A DNA stretch of 33,966 nt from an uncultured Ruminococcus sp. (lineage in GTDB: Bacteria > Bacillota > Clostridia > UBA1212): the NCBI GenBank assembly GCA_902792515.1, contig CADAZX010000026.1, forward strand, positions 1 to 33,966, in the 5' to 3' direction. This document shows, one piece after another, positions 18,142-26,506 of the stretch. Position 1 is the first letter of the stretch. The number at the start of each line of letters is the position of its first letter. Position numbers and translations under genes: made by a program. Below the pieces are notes generated by a model. The model searched no databases and had not been told where the DNA came from. It saw only the letters and a program-made list of their open reading frames with translations.

Positions 18142-18681
18142 TTACTTTCCGCCGCCCTGTGCCTGCTGACCGTTGCGGTCTGCTTTTTTGCGCGCGCCGG
18201 CGGACGCCTGTTCGATGAACGCGTCGTAAAGGTCCTGCGTGCGCTCAGGCGTGGCCGTGTCGGCAAGAAGCTTCTGCGCGGCGCTTATAACAAGCTCACC
18301 GATCTCGGTCTGCGCCGAGTCGAGAATCTGCTCCTTGCGCTTTTCCGCGTCGGCCTCCGCTTTTGCGATAATGGCGTCGGCCTCCGCTTTCGCCGAATCA
18401 ATGTATTCCTTCGCGGTGTCCGCAGCCTCCTGTTCGAGCCTTTGGCGCATCTCCTCCGCCTCGTTTTCGAACTCTGCCAGCTTCCGCTCGTATTCTATTC
18501 TGTCGTTTTCGTTTTTCTGCGCGTTCTCGCGGTTTTCCGCCTCGCGCGCCTCGAACTGCTTCTGCCGCTTTTCGATAAACTTCCTCACCGGGTTGAAAAG
18601 GAGCAGCGTCAGACCTCCGGCAAGTATGACGAAGTTGAGCATGTGAAGCAGTATTTGGAGTATGTCAATGTTTAGCGGCAT
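18142..18681 (-). CDS. atpF: Fo ATP synthase b subunit
   Basis: The 179 residues begin with one membrane helix (about 8-28, LLHMLNFVILAGGLTLLLF) followed by a long charged helix rich in Glu, Lys and Ala, the coiled-coil stator stalk. The heptad-like, Gly-poor run reaches ~155, and a basic Gln/Gly-rich tail closes it. Subunit b anchors the stator by binding delta near its C-terminus; here the only delta-like domain is fused to alpha, encoded 18 bp downstream. The ribosome site is a weak GAGG 5 bases from the ATG. A 134-bp gap with a tandem repeat separates it from atpE. Confidence 0.9.
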   Translation of the reverse strand: MPLNIDILQILLHMLNFVILAGGLTLLLFNPVRKFIEKRQKQFEAREAENRENAQKNENDRIEYERKLAEFENEAEEMRQRLEQEAADTAKEYIDSAKAEADAIIAKAEADAEKRKEQILDSAQTEIGELVISAAQKLLADTATPERTQDLYDAFIEQASAGARKKADRNGQQAQGGGK

Positions 18682-18730
18682 AAAAACCTCGTTTCCGGTC
18701 TTTCACGTCCCGTACTCTGCGGGCGTTAGT

Positions 18731-18778
18731 CCATTAATCCGTCCGTTAATCCGTCCATAAATCCGTCCGTTCTTCTGT
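18731..18778. repeat. 12-bp tandem repeat in the atpE-atpF spacer
   Basis: Four 12-bp units starting CCATTAATCCGT, CCGTTAATCCGT and CCATAAATCCGT, with a degenerate fourth, lie in the 134-bp gap between the c and b genes, where these genes usually sit close together. It codes for nothing evident. It could affect mRNA stability or the c:b expression ratio. Confidence 0.75.
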
Positions 18779-18815
18779 ACCGGTCTAAAACGGCCTCAAG
18801 TCTGCCCGTCCCCGT

Positions 18816-19223
18816 TTACAGTACGAAAATAATCAGGATCGCGACGATCAGCGCGTAAATGATTCCCGTCTCGATGAAGACAAGGCCGAGCATCATCGCC
18901 GAGTTGATCTTGTCGGAGGCCTCGGGCTGGCGCGCCATGCTCTCTGTACTCTTCGCTATCGCGAGTCCCATCGCGACTGCGCCGAACGCGGCGGCGACAC
19001 CGACCGCAACGGCCGCCGCGATCGCCTTTGTGCCCGTGTTGTCGGCCTTTCCGGCAGTTTCAGCGCCGGTTGTCACCGCAGTGCCTGTTGTGGCGACGTT
19101 TTCCGCACCCGTGGCCGGTTCAGCCGCGAAAGCCGAAACCGCGCCGCACATAAAGCACATAAATACCGTTATTAACACCATCGCAAAGATCGCGCAACCC
19201 GCGCGCATCGTTTTTCCGTTCAT
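18816..19223 (-). CDS. atpE: Fo ATP synthase c subunit with N-terminal signal peptide
   Basis: The 135 residues are much longer than the usual 70-90. The extra N-terminus is a signal peptide (about 1-33, likely cleaved after SAFA) plus a Thr/Ala/Gly-rich stretch to ~64. The hairpin follows: helix 1 ~66-90, the ARQPEA loop at 97-102, and helix 2 with the ion-carrying Glu118. Aligned without gaps on the Na+-binding Ilyobacter c subunit, Thr119 and Tyr123 match Na+-site positions, but the helix-1 Gln is Met85, so the coupling ion cannot be called. Helix 1 is Ala-rich where glycines are usual. Its ATG overlaps the atpB stop by 4 bp (coupled translation). Confidence 0.92.
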   Translation of the reverse strand: MNGKTMRAGCAIFAMVLITVFMCFMCGAVSAFAAEPATGAENVATTGTAVTTGAETAGKADNTGTKAIAAAVAVGVAAAFGAVAMGLAIAKSTESMARQPEASDKINSAMMLGLVFIETGIIYALIVAILIIFVL

Positions 19224-20095
19224 TCCTTAACACCCTCACTTTCGTTTTTCCGGTTCTTTTTGGAACGTTTTTTGTCTGATTTTTTAAATGGCTCGACCGC
19301 CTCGCCGTAGAAAATGGACACCAGGACGGTCAGTACGTACGTCTGTATGATCGCGTGAAGCAGCGTGAACAGTACCCCGACGATGACCGGGAGCACGAAG
19401 CTCAGCGCAATGTAGTGGTAGACAAGCTCGGACACGAGCAGCCCGCTGAGAAGAGCGCCGTACAGGCGGAAGCTCATCGAGATCGGCAGCGAAAAGTCCT
19501 TCAGAACGCGCAACGCGCCTTTTGGTCCGTTCGAGAACAGCCCGGCTCCGAGGATCACCGCGAACGACATTATTCCCATCGCCAGCGCGCCGTTGATGTC
19601 GGCGAGCGGCGCGGGAAGCGTTACCGACTTGTTCCCGGTGGAAATTGCCTGCAGACCGAACAGCTCGAAAAGCGTGCTGAAGAAGATGTACGCGCCGGCA
19701 CTGAAAATGTACGCCGACACAAACGTCACCCACCGCGACGCCCTCTCCTCTGCCATTCCGCCGAAAAAGTCGACCGCTTTCTCCAAAACCGCCTGAAACT
19801 TTCCGGGCACCGTTTTAAACCGCGGCACCGCGAAAATTCTGATCAAAAGCGCCGCGAACAAAAGCACGCCGGTGACGGTGTATGCGGAGATCACCGCAGG
19901 GTTTACCTGCAGGCCGAAAAACCGTATTTTGTTGCGGTCGTGGAGCACCAGGTCGCGCATTACTTCGCGAATGCTTTCGCTCTCGCCGCGCCCGAGCGCC
20001 AGTCCGACCGCGATCACGGCCGCCAAAAGGCCCACGATCAGCGTGATCCAAACGACCATAAATATCCTCATCGCGCCTTTTTTGTCTTTATTCAA
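19220..20095 (-). CDS. atpB: Fo ATP synthase a subunit
   Basis: This polytopic protein forms the ion half-channels. Five or more membrane segments are visible, and the essential arginine lies in SMSFRLYGALLSGLLVSEL (Arg210 of the E. coli protein). The closing segment QTYVLTVLVSIFYGEAVE is also typical. A strongly basic tail of ~25 residues ends the protein. The frame is open to a GTG at 20128, which has no ribosome site; AAAGGAAG (20113-20106) lies 10 bases before a TTG at 20095, which I prefer. An ATG at 20071 is a third choice. It is the first gene of the operon; I see no atpI upstream. A strong promoter lies at 20156-20184. Confidence 0.92.
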   Translation of the reverse strand: MNKDKKGAMRIFMVVWITLIVGLLAAVIAVGLALGRGESESIREVMRDLVLHDRNKIRFFGLQVNPAVISAYTVTGVLLFAALLIRIFAVPRFKTVPGKFQAVLEKAVDFFGGMAEERASRWVTFVSAYIFSAGAYIFFSTLFELFGLQAISTGNKSVTLPAPLADINGALAMGIMSFAVILGAGLFSNGPKGALRVLKDFSLPISMSFRLYGALLSGLLVSELVYHYIALSFVLPVIVGVLFTLLHAIIQTYVLTVLVSIFYGEAVEPFKKSDKKRSKKNRKNESEGVKE

Positions 20096-20155
20096 AGCGG
20101 TATCACTTCCTTTCCGGAGAGTCAACACACGTTTTCACGGAATCATTCAACTTAT

Positions 20156-20184
20156 ATTATAATACTTGCGCGCCGGAAAATCAA
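20156..20184 (-). promoter_or_regulatory. Sigma-A promoter of the ATP synthase operon
   Basis: On the minus strand TTGATT (20184-20179) and a perfect TATAAT (20161-20156) are 17 bases apart, about 60 bp before the preferred atpB start. An imperfect 10-bp direct repeat (GATCATGACC, GATCGTGAGG; 20201-20220) lies just upstream and might be a regulator site. Confidence 0.8.
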
Positions 20185-20330
20185 TATAAACCGCCCGCCC
20201 GATCATGACCGATCGTGAGGTTTGCGGCTGAAAACGGCGGAAAACGGCGGAAACTCTGCGACAAAAACACCCGGGAATAAGCCGCCTCAAACAGTCTTGA
20301 AAAGCCGTCGAAAATGCCATAATATTACGA

Positions 20331-20373
20331 AAAGGCGGCAGCGGGCCGTTTTTTTCTTCCCGCTGCCGCCTTT
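20331..20373 (-). terminator. Terminator after the alpha-galactosidase gene
   Basis: A perfect 15-bp stem, AAAGGCGGCAGCGGG (20331-20345) and CCCGCTGCCGCCTTT (20359-20373), closes a 13-base loop. On the minus strand it ends in TTTT just downstream of the stop at 20417. It separates this unit from the ATP synthase promoter. Confidence 0.8.
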
Positions 20374-20416
20374 AAAACGGTTGCTTGATATGAAGCCTGG
20401 CCGTTTCCCGGACAGG

Positions 20417-22375
20417 TTATTTCATCTTATACATGAACACCTTGCTCTCGCGGCGGCCGGGTATTGTTACCTCGAGTCCCTGCTCCGCAAGCGTTTTCCC
20501 GGAAATCTCGCGCGTTTCGCCGGTGTCGATATCCGTTACAATATACGAAGCCGCGGGAGAGAGCCCCTCCAGAACGTACGACGACGTTACGCAGGACGAG
20601 CCCGGCCTTCTGAATACCATCACGATGCCGTCGTTCTGTTCCGGCCTGTCGTAGCGGTAAGCCGCCCAGCCGCCGTGTTCGTACGACCAGCCGCCGTTTT
20701 CGAGCGGGTAGAAATCACACGAGAAATACGGCCGCAGCGTGCGGTACTCTTCGCAGGTTTTCGCCATCCACGAGAACTCCTCCCCGGTAGGCGTCGGTCT
20801 GTCGGTCCACCACCAGCTGCCCACAAACGCGGGTGCGTATGCGCTTCTCGTCGCGTAAATGTCGCCAAGCCTCTTGCAAACGCCTCCCGCACACGGAATG
20901 AAGCGGTTGAAGCCGAAATTTTGCGTCTGGATCGCGTCCGGGTCAACGTTGCGGTCGCAGAAAGCGTCGGTGCGCCAGACGGGAATCGCGCGCTTCAGTG
21001 ATTCGACGTCGATTCGGCGTCCGCCGGAGGCGCAGTTGTCGATAACGAGGTCGGGGTATTTCGCGCGCAGGTCGTCCCAGAGGCGGTAAAGGTTCGTGAC
21101 GTATTTTATCTCATTCATGCCGCCGCGGTACATTCCGTCGGTGATGCGCCACGACTGAAGCGGTTCCATGTTGAAGTCCTGCCGCAGGCATTTTATGTGC
21201 AGCTTGTCGATAAAGCCGCTAATCACGTCGAAAAGGTATTCCCGCACCTCGTCCAGGTCAAGTCTGAGAAGAAGGTAGAAACCGTCGAGCGGGTACAGCC
21301 ACTCCGGGTGCGCCACCGCGAGGTCTGTTCCCGGGTACACGCGCTCCGGTTCCATCCACAGAAGGAATTTCATTCCCGCGCCGTTCGCGGCTTTCACGAC
21401 GTCCTGAAGGCCGTCCGGATGTTCGTCGGGACGCACCTGCCAGTTTCCGACCTGCTTGTACCAGTCGCCTGCCGCGGGAACGCCTCCCTTTCCGTACCAG
21501 CCCGCGTCGATCCAGTAGTAATCGGCCTTTACGCCGTGTTCCGCGAACTTCCCGATATGGAAGAGATGCTTGTCCGTAGGCATTCCCATGCCCTCAAGCG
21601 CGAACGGGTACTGCTCCGGCCTGTACGGGCAGAGCTCGTTTTTCACAAACCGGCGGAACATGTTGCTGCCGTCCGTCTGAGAGCCGGTGTATTCGAGAAG
21701 AAGAACGGACGACGTGCGGACGCGCTCGCCCGGATGCAGCTTGAACGAAGTGTACTCGATGCCGGTGCAGATCTTTATGATCTCGCCGTCAAGGTGCGCG
21801 AACGACGCCTTCCACTGACCCGACCAGCCCACTGCGGCAATAATTCCGCGTCCCGGGATGTAGATGTCGAAAAAGGGCATCACTCCGCTGGAAGACCTGC
21901 CTCCCCACGGGTGGTAGCTTCTTGAAGCGCCGCGCGGAAGCTGGCGTCTTGTCACCTCGCATTCGTGCGACGTCGCGTCGTCGTAAAGGTACGTCTCGTA
22001 GCTGAGGTCTCCGGCCGTCTCGAAAATCGCAGGCGTCCTGCCGTCTCCCGTTCCCACGGTTCCGAAGATCCCGCGGTTCCCGCAGTTCGCGGTTGCGGTT
22101 GCGTCTGCGTTTCCGCCGTTTCCGCCCGCGAAGCACCACGTCGCGTCGCAATCCAAAATGTCGCTAATTAGGCCGCTTTCGTGTTCGCTCTTGTTTTCGA
22201 ACCAAAGCGTCCACATAACGGCGTTGTATGCCGGATATTCGTCAACGTGCAGTTCGACTTGAAGTCCGTCGCGGAGTTTGTAGAGGAACCCGTAATCCTC
22301 GGGTGTCACGGTCGCGTCCGCCAGGTCAAAAGCCTTCCTGTTGTACTTGAACGAAAATCGCGGAACGATATTCAT
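20417..22375 (-). CDS. Alpha-galactosidase-like glycoside hydrolase (GH36/melibiase type)
   Basis: The 652-residue protein has the GH36 layout: a beta-sandwich N-domain (~1-250), a TIM barrel (~260-560) and a C-terminal sheet. In the barrel, DYYWIDAGWYG and FLLWMEPERV are typical; RQDFNM holds the likely nucleophile Asp400 and IDNCASGGRRID with PVWRTD the acid/base Asp470. The usual nucleophile motif is KWDxNR, so RQDFN is a variant. There is no signal peptide, so it should work inside the cell on imported galactosides. An odd Gly/Asn/Ala-rich stretch is present at ~84-112. AGGAGG lies 9 bases before the ATG. It ends a run with the two surface-protein genes (31 bp gap upstream), and its sugar could enter through a transporter using the nearby ABC ATPase. 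Other GH36 activities are possible. Confidence 0.85.
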   Translation of the reverse strand: MNIVPRFSFKYNRKAFDLADATVTPEDYGFLYKLRDGLQVELHVDEYPAYNAVMWTLWFENKSEHESGLISDILDCDATWCFAGGNGGNADATATANCGNRGIFGTVGTGDGRTPAIFETAGDLSYETYLYDDATSHECEVTRRQLPRGASRSYHPWGGRSSSGVMPFFDIYIPGRGIIAAVGWSGQWKASFAHLDGEIIKICTGIEYTSFKLHPGERVRTSSVLLLEYTGSQTDGSNMFRRFVKNELCPYRPEQYPFALEGMGMPTDKHLFHIGKFAEHGVKADYYWIDAGWYGKGGVPAAGDWYKQVGNWQVRPDEHPDGLQDVVKAANGAGMKFLLWMEPERVYPGTDLAVAHPEWLYPLDGFYLLLRLDLDEVREYLFDVISGFIDKLHIKCLRQDFNMEPLQSWRITDGMYRGGMNEIKYVTNLYRLWDDLRAKYPDLVIDNCASGGRRIDVESLKRAIPVWRTDAFCDRNVDPDAIQTQNFGFNRFIPCAGGVCKRLGDIYATRSAYAPAFVGSWWWTDRPTPTGEEFSWMAKTCEEYRTLRPYFSCDFYPLENGGWSYEHGGWAAYRYDRPEQNDGIVMVFRRPGSSCVTSSYVLEGLSPAASYIVTDIDTGETREISGKTLAEQGLEVTIPGRRESKVFMYKMK

Positions 22376-22406
22376 AAATCATTTCCTCCTGTTAAAGTTA
22401 ACTTTA

Positions 22407-24287
22407 TTATTTGTTTTTCTTAACGATAAGCACGATCGCGAGCGCGCACACCGCGCAGAGCAGCAGCGCCACGAGCACCGCCATCACAATGACAAGAATC
22501 TTCACAAGATTCCCTGCTACCGTCCCGGAAGAACTGCCTCCCGGATTCGCGGTAGTCAGTTCCGCACCGGGAGTCGCGCCTGCTTCTCCGGTCTGTCCGG
22601 GTTCGCCTTCCTTGAGCTCACCGAACGTGTAGCTGACGGTTGCGTAAACGTACGGCAGCGGCATTTCCGCGCCCACCTCGCACTCCGCGTCGTTACCGTT
22701 TACGGTTGCCTTCATTTCCTTGCTTAGATAGAAGCCGTCGTTGGCGGTGACGTAAGCGGCCACCTTGTATATTTTTCCCGCCTCGAACGGTCTGTAATCG
22801 CTCTCAAAATCGTTCGGCATCACCTGGAACGTCTTTCCGCCGTCCGACGACTCGAACCACTCAAGCGCCGGCGCCTGGACTCCGTCCGTGTTCACCTTGT
22901 CCGCCGGGTCGACCTTCCACGAAAACTTCGGGAAGCTTCCCGCGACAGGCTCCGCAACGCCCGAGACAGCGCACTCCTTCACCAGATTCGACGCGTCGAT
23001 CGGTCCGAAATCCACGAACACCGTAAGCGTTCCGTCGACGTTCTTCTCGGCGCGGCCGCTGACCGTTTTGCCGCGTACGTCCTTCACGTCGACCTTGACT
23101 TCGTCCGCGAATTCGTATCCGGTCTCCGGATTAAGAATTGTTTGCAGCCTGTACATTCTGCCGTCTTCAAAAAACGGCCTGTCCGCCTCGTTCTCCCAGT
23201 TTCTGGGCAGTTCGTAGTCCGTTTCTGTGCCAATCGCGAGCCTGTACCAGACGGAACCGGCGCCGGGCATATACTTTCCGCAGCACTTTTCCGTTTCCTC
23301 CGCGAGCCTCCAGTCGTATCTCGGCTCGCCGCCTACGAACGGGAACAGTACGTTCTCAATAGTTATATTCGTGATCTCTTTGGCGGGGGTCGCAGACTTA
23401 GGCTCTCCAAAGGTGTAGCTTGCGTCGCATGCTCCATACCCGTCAATACCCCTCACGTTAATCTCAGCCGGTTTTCCGTTGACAGTCGCAGTTGTCCCCT
23501 CACAAAAATAGTAACCATTTTTCGTACCCGCGAACACCGTAACCTTATAGACGTTGCCTGCCTTGAAAGGTCTGTAACCGGGTTCCGAATCTTCCGGCAT
23601 TAGACTGAATGTCTTGCCATCGTCGGTTGATTCGCTCCAGGACATTGAAGGCGGTAAAAAGGCATGGGTATTGCATTTGTCCGACGGCTCAACGTTCCAA
23701 TTGAAATCCGGATACTGCCCTGCAACCGGTTCGGTAACGCCTGTAACCGCAAACTCTTTAACTACATTGGACGCATCGAGCGGTCCGAAATCCGCAAACA
23801 CGCTGAGCGTTCCGTCACCGTTTTTCTTGGCATGACCGTTCACTGTCACGTCGTTTGAACACGTAATTTCGAAAGACACCGCATCGGCGAAAACATAACC
23901 CGGATCGGCCTTAAGAAGCGTCTCGAACTGGTACATTCTTCCCTCTTCGAAAAGCGGCATATCCGCATCGTTCTGCCAATTTGCGGGAAGCTTTTCATCA
24001 AGTTCCGATCCGATTCCGAGCTTGTACCAGACTGCGCCGGCACCGGGCATCGCACGGCTGACTCCCTCCAAATCATCCTTGAGGAAATAGTAATGTGTAT
24101 CTTTCGAGAGAACCCATTCGTAATCAGGAGTCGTTCCTACAACCGGGAAGAACAGCCTGATAATGTGAACATACGAAATCTCGGTTGCGGCGGCGGAAGT
24201 AACCGCGGTCGGAAACGCCGCAAAAGCCGCCAGGACCGCCAGAACCGCGACCGCGACAGTTATTATCAGCGCTTTGTACAGTTTCAT
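22407..24287 (-). CDS. Membrane-anchored surface protein with alternating A-B-A-B repeat domains
   Basis: A signal peptide (about 1-33) is followed by two ~130-residue type-A domains (~36-170, ~305-430; both with a PGAG(A/S)VWY core and FE(E/D)GRMY) alternating with two ~115-residue type-B domains (~175-295, ~435-550; SxDxGKTF, FxAGxxYKV, ATVNGxxAE and a closing xYTF). A Gly/Thr/Pro-rich linker (~551-590) leads to a C-terminal membrane helix and a short Lys tail; there is no LPXTG. Type B resembles repeats seen in many Clostridia surface proteins, folded like an Ig domain. The protein is a paralogue of the one encoded 36 bp upstream. It probably projects from the membrane, perhaps as a glycan- or host-binding protein; no catalytic motif is visible. 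GGAGGAG precedes the ATG. Confidence 0.8.
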   Translation of the reverse strand: MKLYKALIITVAVAVLAVLAAFAAFPTAVTSAAATEISYVHIIRLFFPVVGTTPDYEWVLSKDTHYYFLKDDLEGVSRAMPGAGAVWYKLGIGSELDEKLPANWQNDADMPLFEEGRMYQFETLLKADPGYVFADAVSFEITCSNDVTVNGHAKKNGDGTLSVFADFGPLDASNVVKEFAVTGVTEPVAGQYPDFNWNVEPSDKCNTHAFLPPSMSWSESTDDGKTFSLMPEDSEPGYRPFKAGNVYKVTVFAGTKNGYYFCEGTTATVNGKPAEINVRGIDGYGACDASYTFGEPKSATPAKEITNITIENVLFPFVGGEPRYDWRLAEETEKCCGKYMPGAGSVWYRLAIGTETDYELPRNWENEADRPFFEDGRMYRLQTILNPETGYEFADEVKVDVKDVRGKTVSGRAEKNVDGTLTVFVDFGPIDASNLVKECAVSGVAEPVAGSFPKFSWKVDPADKVNTDGVQAPALEWFESSDGGKTFQVMPNDFESDYRPFEAGKIYKVAAYVTANDGFYLSKEMKATVNGNDAECEVGAEMPLPYVYATVSYTFGELKEGEPGQTGEAGATPGAELTTANPGGSSSGTVAGNLVKILVIVMAVLVALLLCAVCALAIVLIVKKNK

Positions 24288-24323
24288 GGTCTCCTCCTTT
24301 TAATGAGAACCGGACGGTTCACG

Positions 24324-26339
24324 TTACTTCTGCTTCTTTCCGATCAGCACGCCGACCAGAACGAGAGCCGCGCACAGAAGCAGACCAATTACAACCGCGA
24401 AAACGATTATCAAAGCCTTAAGGAGCGAACTAATTTGATTCTCGCCCGTCTGTTTGCCGTTGTCCGGTTTGCCGTCATCCGTTTTTTCGCCGTCATCCGG
24501 CTTTGTTGTTGACTCGGCAGGGCCGGTCTCCGTAGGTCCGTCCGTCGCGTTTCCGGCAGGCTCATCTGTGGAAGGCTCATCAGTCGCGGGCTCACCGGTA
24601 ACCGGTGCGTCAGTCGCGGGCGCCCCGGTTGGCTGCTCCTTAGCAGGCGGGAACGTGTAGCTGATCGTTGCATAGTAGTAAGACGTCCCCTGAACCCTCT
24701 TCACCACGCACTCCGCAGTGTTTCCGTTGACGGTCGCCTTCAGGCTCTCGCTCATCAGAAAATCATCTTCGGCGGTGACGTCTGTCTCGAATTTGTAGAT
24801 ATTCCCGGCCTTGAAGGGCTTGACGCCTTCGCCGTTGGTGTCCATTTTTGCAAACGTTTTGCCGCCGTCTGTCGACTCGTACCACGTTGCGCCGGCGCCG
24901 GGACGCGACTTTTCGCAGTGCGAGCCGGAAGCGATTGTGAAGGTGTACAGCTGATCCTCGCCGTCGACCGGCTCCTTCACGTTGATAATGTCGCACTTTA
25001 CCGCGGTGCTCGAGAGCGGCGCAACCTCGAGGTCGACCTCAATCAAAAGCGCTCCGTAGTCGGTATTGTACGCGCGTCCGTTGACAGTGACGCCCTTGTC
25101 GCTCGTTATGTCGACGATGATCCCGTCGGCGTCCGGGAACGTGTAGCCCGGCTTCGGCGAGACCTCTGTCTTGAACCTGTAAATTCTGCTCTCTTCGAAA
25201 AGCGGCGCGTCCGCGTCGTTCTCCCAGTTTGTCGGCATCTTCCAGTCGTACTCGGAACCGATCGCGAGCCTGTACCAGATCGCTCCTGCACCAGGCATCG
25301 ACAGCTCGCAGTTCTTCGTTCCGGACGCGAGGTCAAAATCGTATCGCGGCGTGTTGCCGATGACCGGGAACGCGACGTTCTCAATGTGGACGTATGTGAT
25401 TTTCGACTCGCTCGCGGTCGGCAGACGGTCGAACGTATAACTGACCGTCGCGTACTTGTTGGCATCCGGTCCCGAATCTTTAACGTAACACTCAGCGACC
25501 TCTCCGTTCAGCGTTGCTCTGCACTTCGAGCTAAAATAATAACTGCCGGTCGCGGTCACGTACGTCTCTACCTTGTAGACGTTGTTCGGCGCGAACTGCC
25601 TGTAGCCCGGCTCCCACGGTTTGGGCATCACCTTAAAGGTATTGCCGCCGTCAGTCGATTCGAGCCATTCCATTGCCGGGTTCTGCACGCCTGTCGTGTT
25701 GCACTTGTCTGCGGGTCCGACGGTCCAATCGAATTTCGGGTAATTGCCCGCGACGGGCTCCTCGACGTTGAAGACGTTGCAGTATTTGATCGCTTTCTCC
25801 GAGGTGACCGGGCCGAAAACGCAGTCAATGTGCAAACCAAACACGTTCATGTGACCATAATCAATACTGTAACTCTCCAGCGTCGGTATCACGGTCTCGC
25901 CTTCGGTACTCTTTAGGTAGACTTTGCTTGTGTCTTTTCCCATATAGACCAGTCCGTCGGAACAACAGATGTCCGTGTGGAATCTGTAAGTTTTGCCCTC
26001 TTCAAAAACAGGCTTGTCCGCCTCGCCCGACCATGTCGAAGGCAGCTCGACGTCCGGCTCGGACCCGTTGCCGACCAGGTACCACGTCACCTTTTTTTCC
26101 GGGTCGGCGAAAACGAGACTCAATCCTAAAGACTTCTCTTCGATTTCGCACTCAAACGACGGGGTGCGCCCTGCGGCGGGAAATGTGACGCCGGTGATCC
26201 AAATCTCCTCCGCAGTAGCAATCGGTACAACGTGTGTCAGGTTGATAATTCCCCTCGCAAGAGCGGTGACCGCGGGCGCGGCTATAACGAACGCCAGCGT
26301 CAGCGCGAGAAATATGCAAAAACTCCTTCGCAGCTTCAT
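24324..26339 (-). CDS. Membrane-anchored surface protein, paralogue with the same A-B-A-B repeat layout
   Basis: The 671 residues begin with a signal peptide (~1-29) and contain domains A (~45-175), B (~180-305), A (~312-440) and B (~445-555). Core motifs are shared with the downstream paralogue: WYRLAIGSE, WYESTDGGKTF, ATVNGNTAE and YATISYTF. The first A domain is the most diverged (VTWYLVGNGSE in place of WYRLAIGSE). An acidic Thr/Pro linker (~560-635, units such as TDEPSTDEP) spans the outer surface and a C-terminal membrane helix (~637-665) ends in KKQK. It is probably a stalked surface receptor or adhesin; the ligand is unknown. AAAGGAGAC lies 4 bases before the ATG. The upstream ABC-ATPase gene is separated by a terminator, so this gene starts a new unit. 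Confidence 0.8.
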   Translation of the reverse strand: MKLRRSFCIFLALTLAFVIAAPAVTALARGIINLTHVVPIATAEEIWITGVTFPAAGRTPSFECEIEEKSLGLSLVFADPEKKVTWYLVGNGSEPDVELPSTWSGEADKPVFEEGKTYRFHTDICCSDGLVYMGKDTSKVYLKSTEGETVIPTLESYSIDYGHMNVFGLHIDCVFGPVTSEKAIKYCNVFNVEEPVAGNYPKFDWTVGPADKCNTTGVQNPAMEWLESTDGGNTFKVMPKPWEPGYRQFAPNNVYKVETYVTATGSYYFSSKCRATLNGEVAECYVKDSGPDANKYATVSYTFDRLPTASESKITYVHIENVAFPVIGNTPRYDFDLASGTKNCELSMPGAGAIWYRLAIGSEYDWKMPTNWENDADAPLFEESRIYRFKTEVSPKPGYTFPDADGIIVDITSDKGVTVNGRAYNTDYGALLIEVDLEVAPLSSTAVKCDIINVKEPVDGEDQLYTFTIASGSHCEKSRPGAGATWYESTDGGKTFAKMDTNGEGVKPFKAGNIYKFETDVTAEDDFLMSESLKATVNGNTAECVVKRVQGTSYYYATISYTFPPAKEQPTGAPATDAPVTGEPATDEPSTDEPAGNATDGPTETGPAESTTKPDDGEKTDDGKPDNGKQTGENQISSLLKALIIVFAVVIGLLLCAALVLVGVLIGKKQK

Positions 26340-26437
26340 TTTTGTCTCCTTTCAGTCAACCATACTTTCGAAAATCACGCGAGCCTTCGGGCAGCCGCCC
26401 TCCGGTCCGGCATCAGCCCGTCATTTGCCCGTCTATC

Positions 26438-26465
26438 AAAAAGGGCGAACCTTGAAGGTTCGCCC
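26438..26465 (-). terminator. Rho-independent terminator after the ABC ATPase gene
   Basis: GGGCGAACC (26443-26451) and GGTTCGCCC (26457-26465) form a stem with a 5-base loop. On the minus strand it is followed by TTTTT (26442-26438), the expected form of an intrinsic terminator 40 bp after the stop at 26507. Confidence 0.9.
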
Positions 26466-26506
26466 GGGTTTGCGGCTTTTACTGCCGGACTCTGCCGCAG
26501 CCGCAA

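Noticed and set aside
17215..18675. Plus-strand open frame of 486 codons across atpA and atpF
   Set aside because: It is antisense to two certain ATP synthase genes and is Arg/Val-rich low-complexity sequence, typical of a shadow frame in GC-rich DNA.
18816..19223. Na+-specific c subunit
   Set aside because: Thr119 and Tyr123 fit a Na+ site, but the key helix-1 Gln is Met85, so ion type cannot be claimed.
20222..20250. Small repeat AAAACGGCGG upstream of the atp promoter
   Set aside because: Two adjacent 10-bp copies only; no symmetry or spacing that suggests a site.
22407..26339. Sortase-anchored (LPXTG) surface proteins
   Set aside because: Both C-termini have a membrane helix and Lys tail but no LPXTG-like motif.
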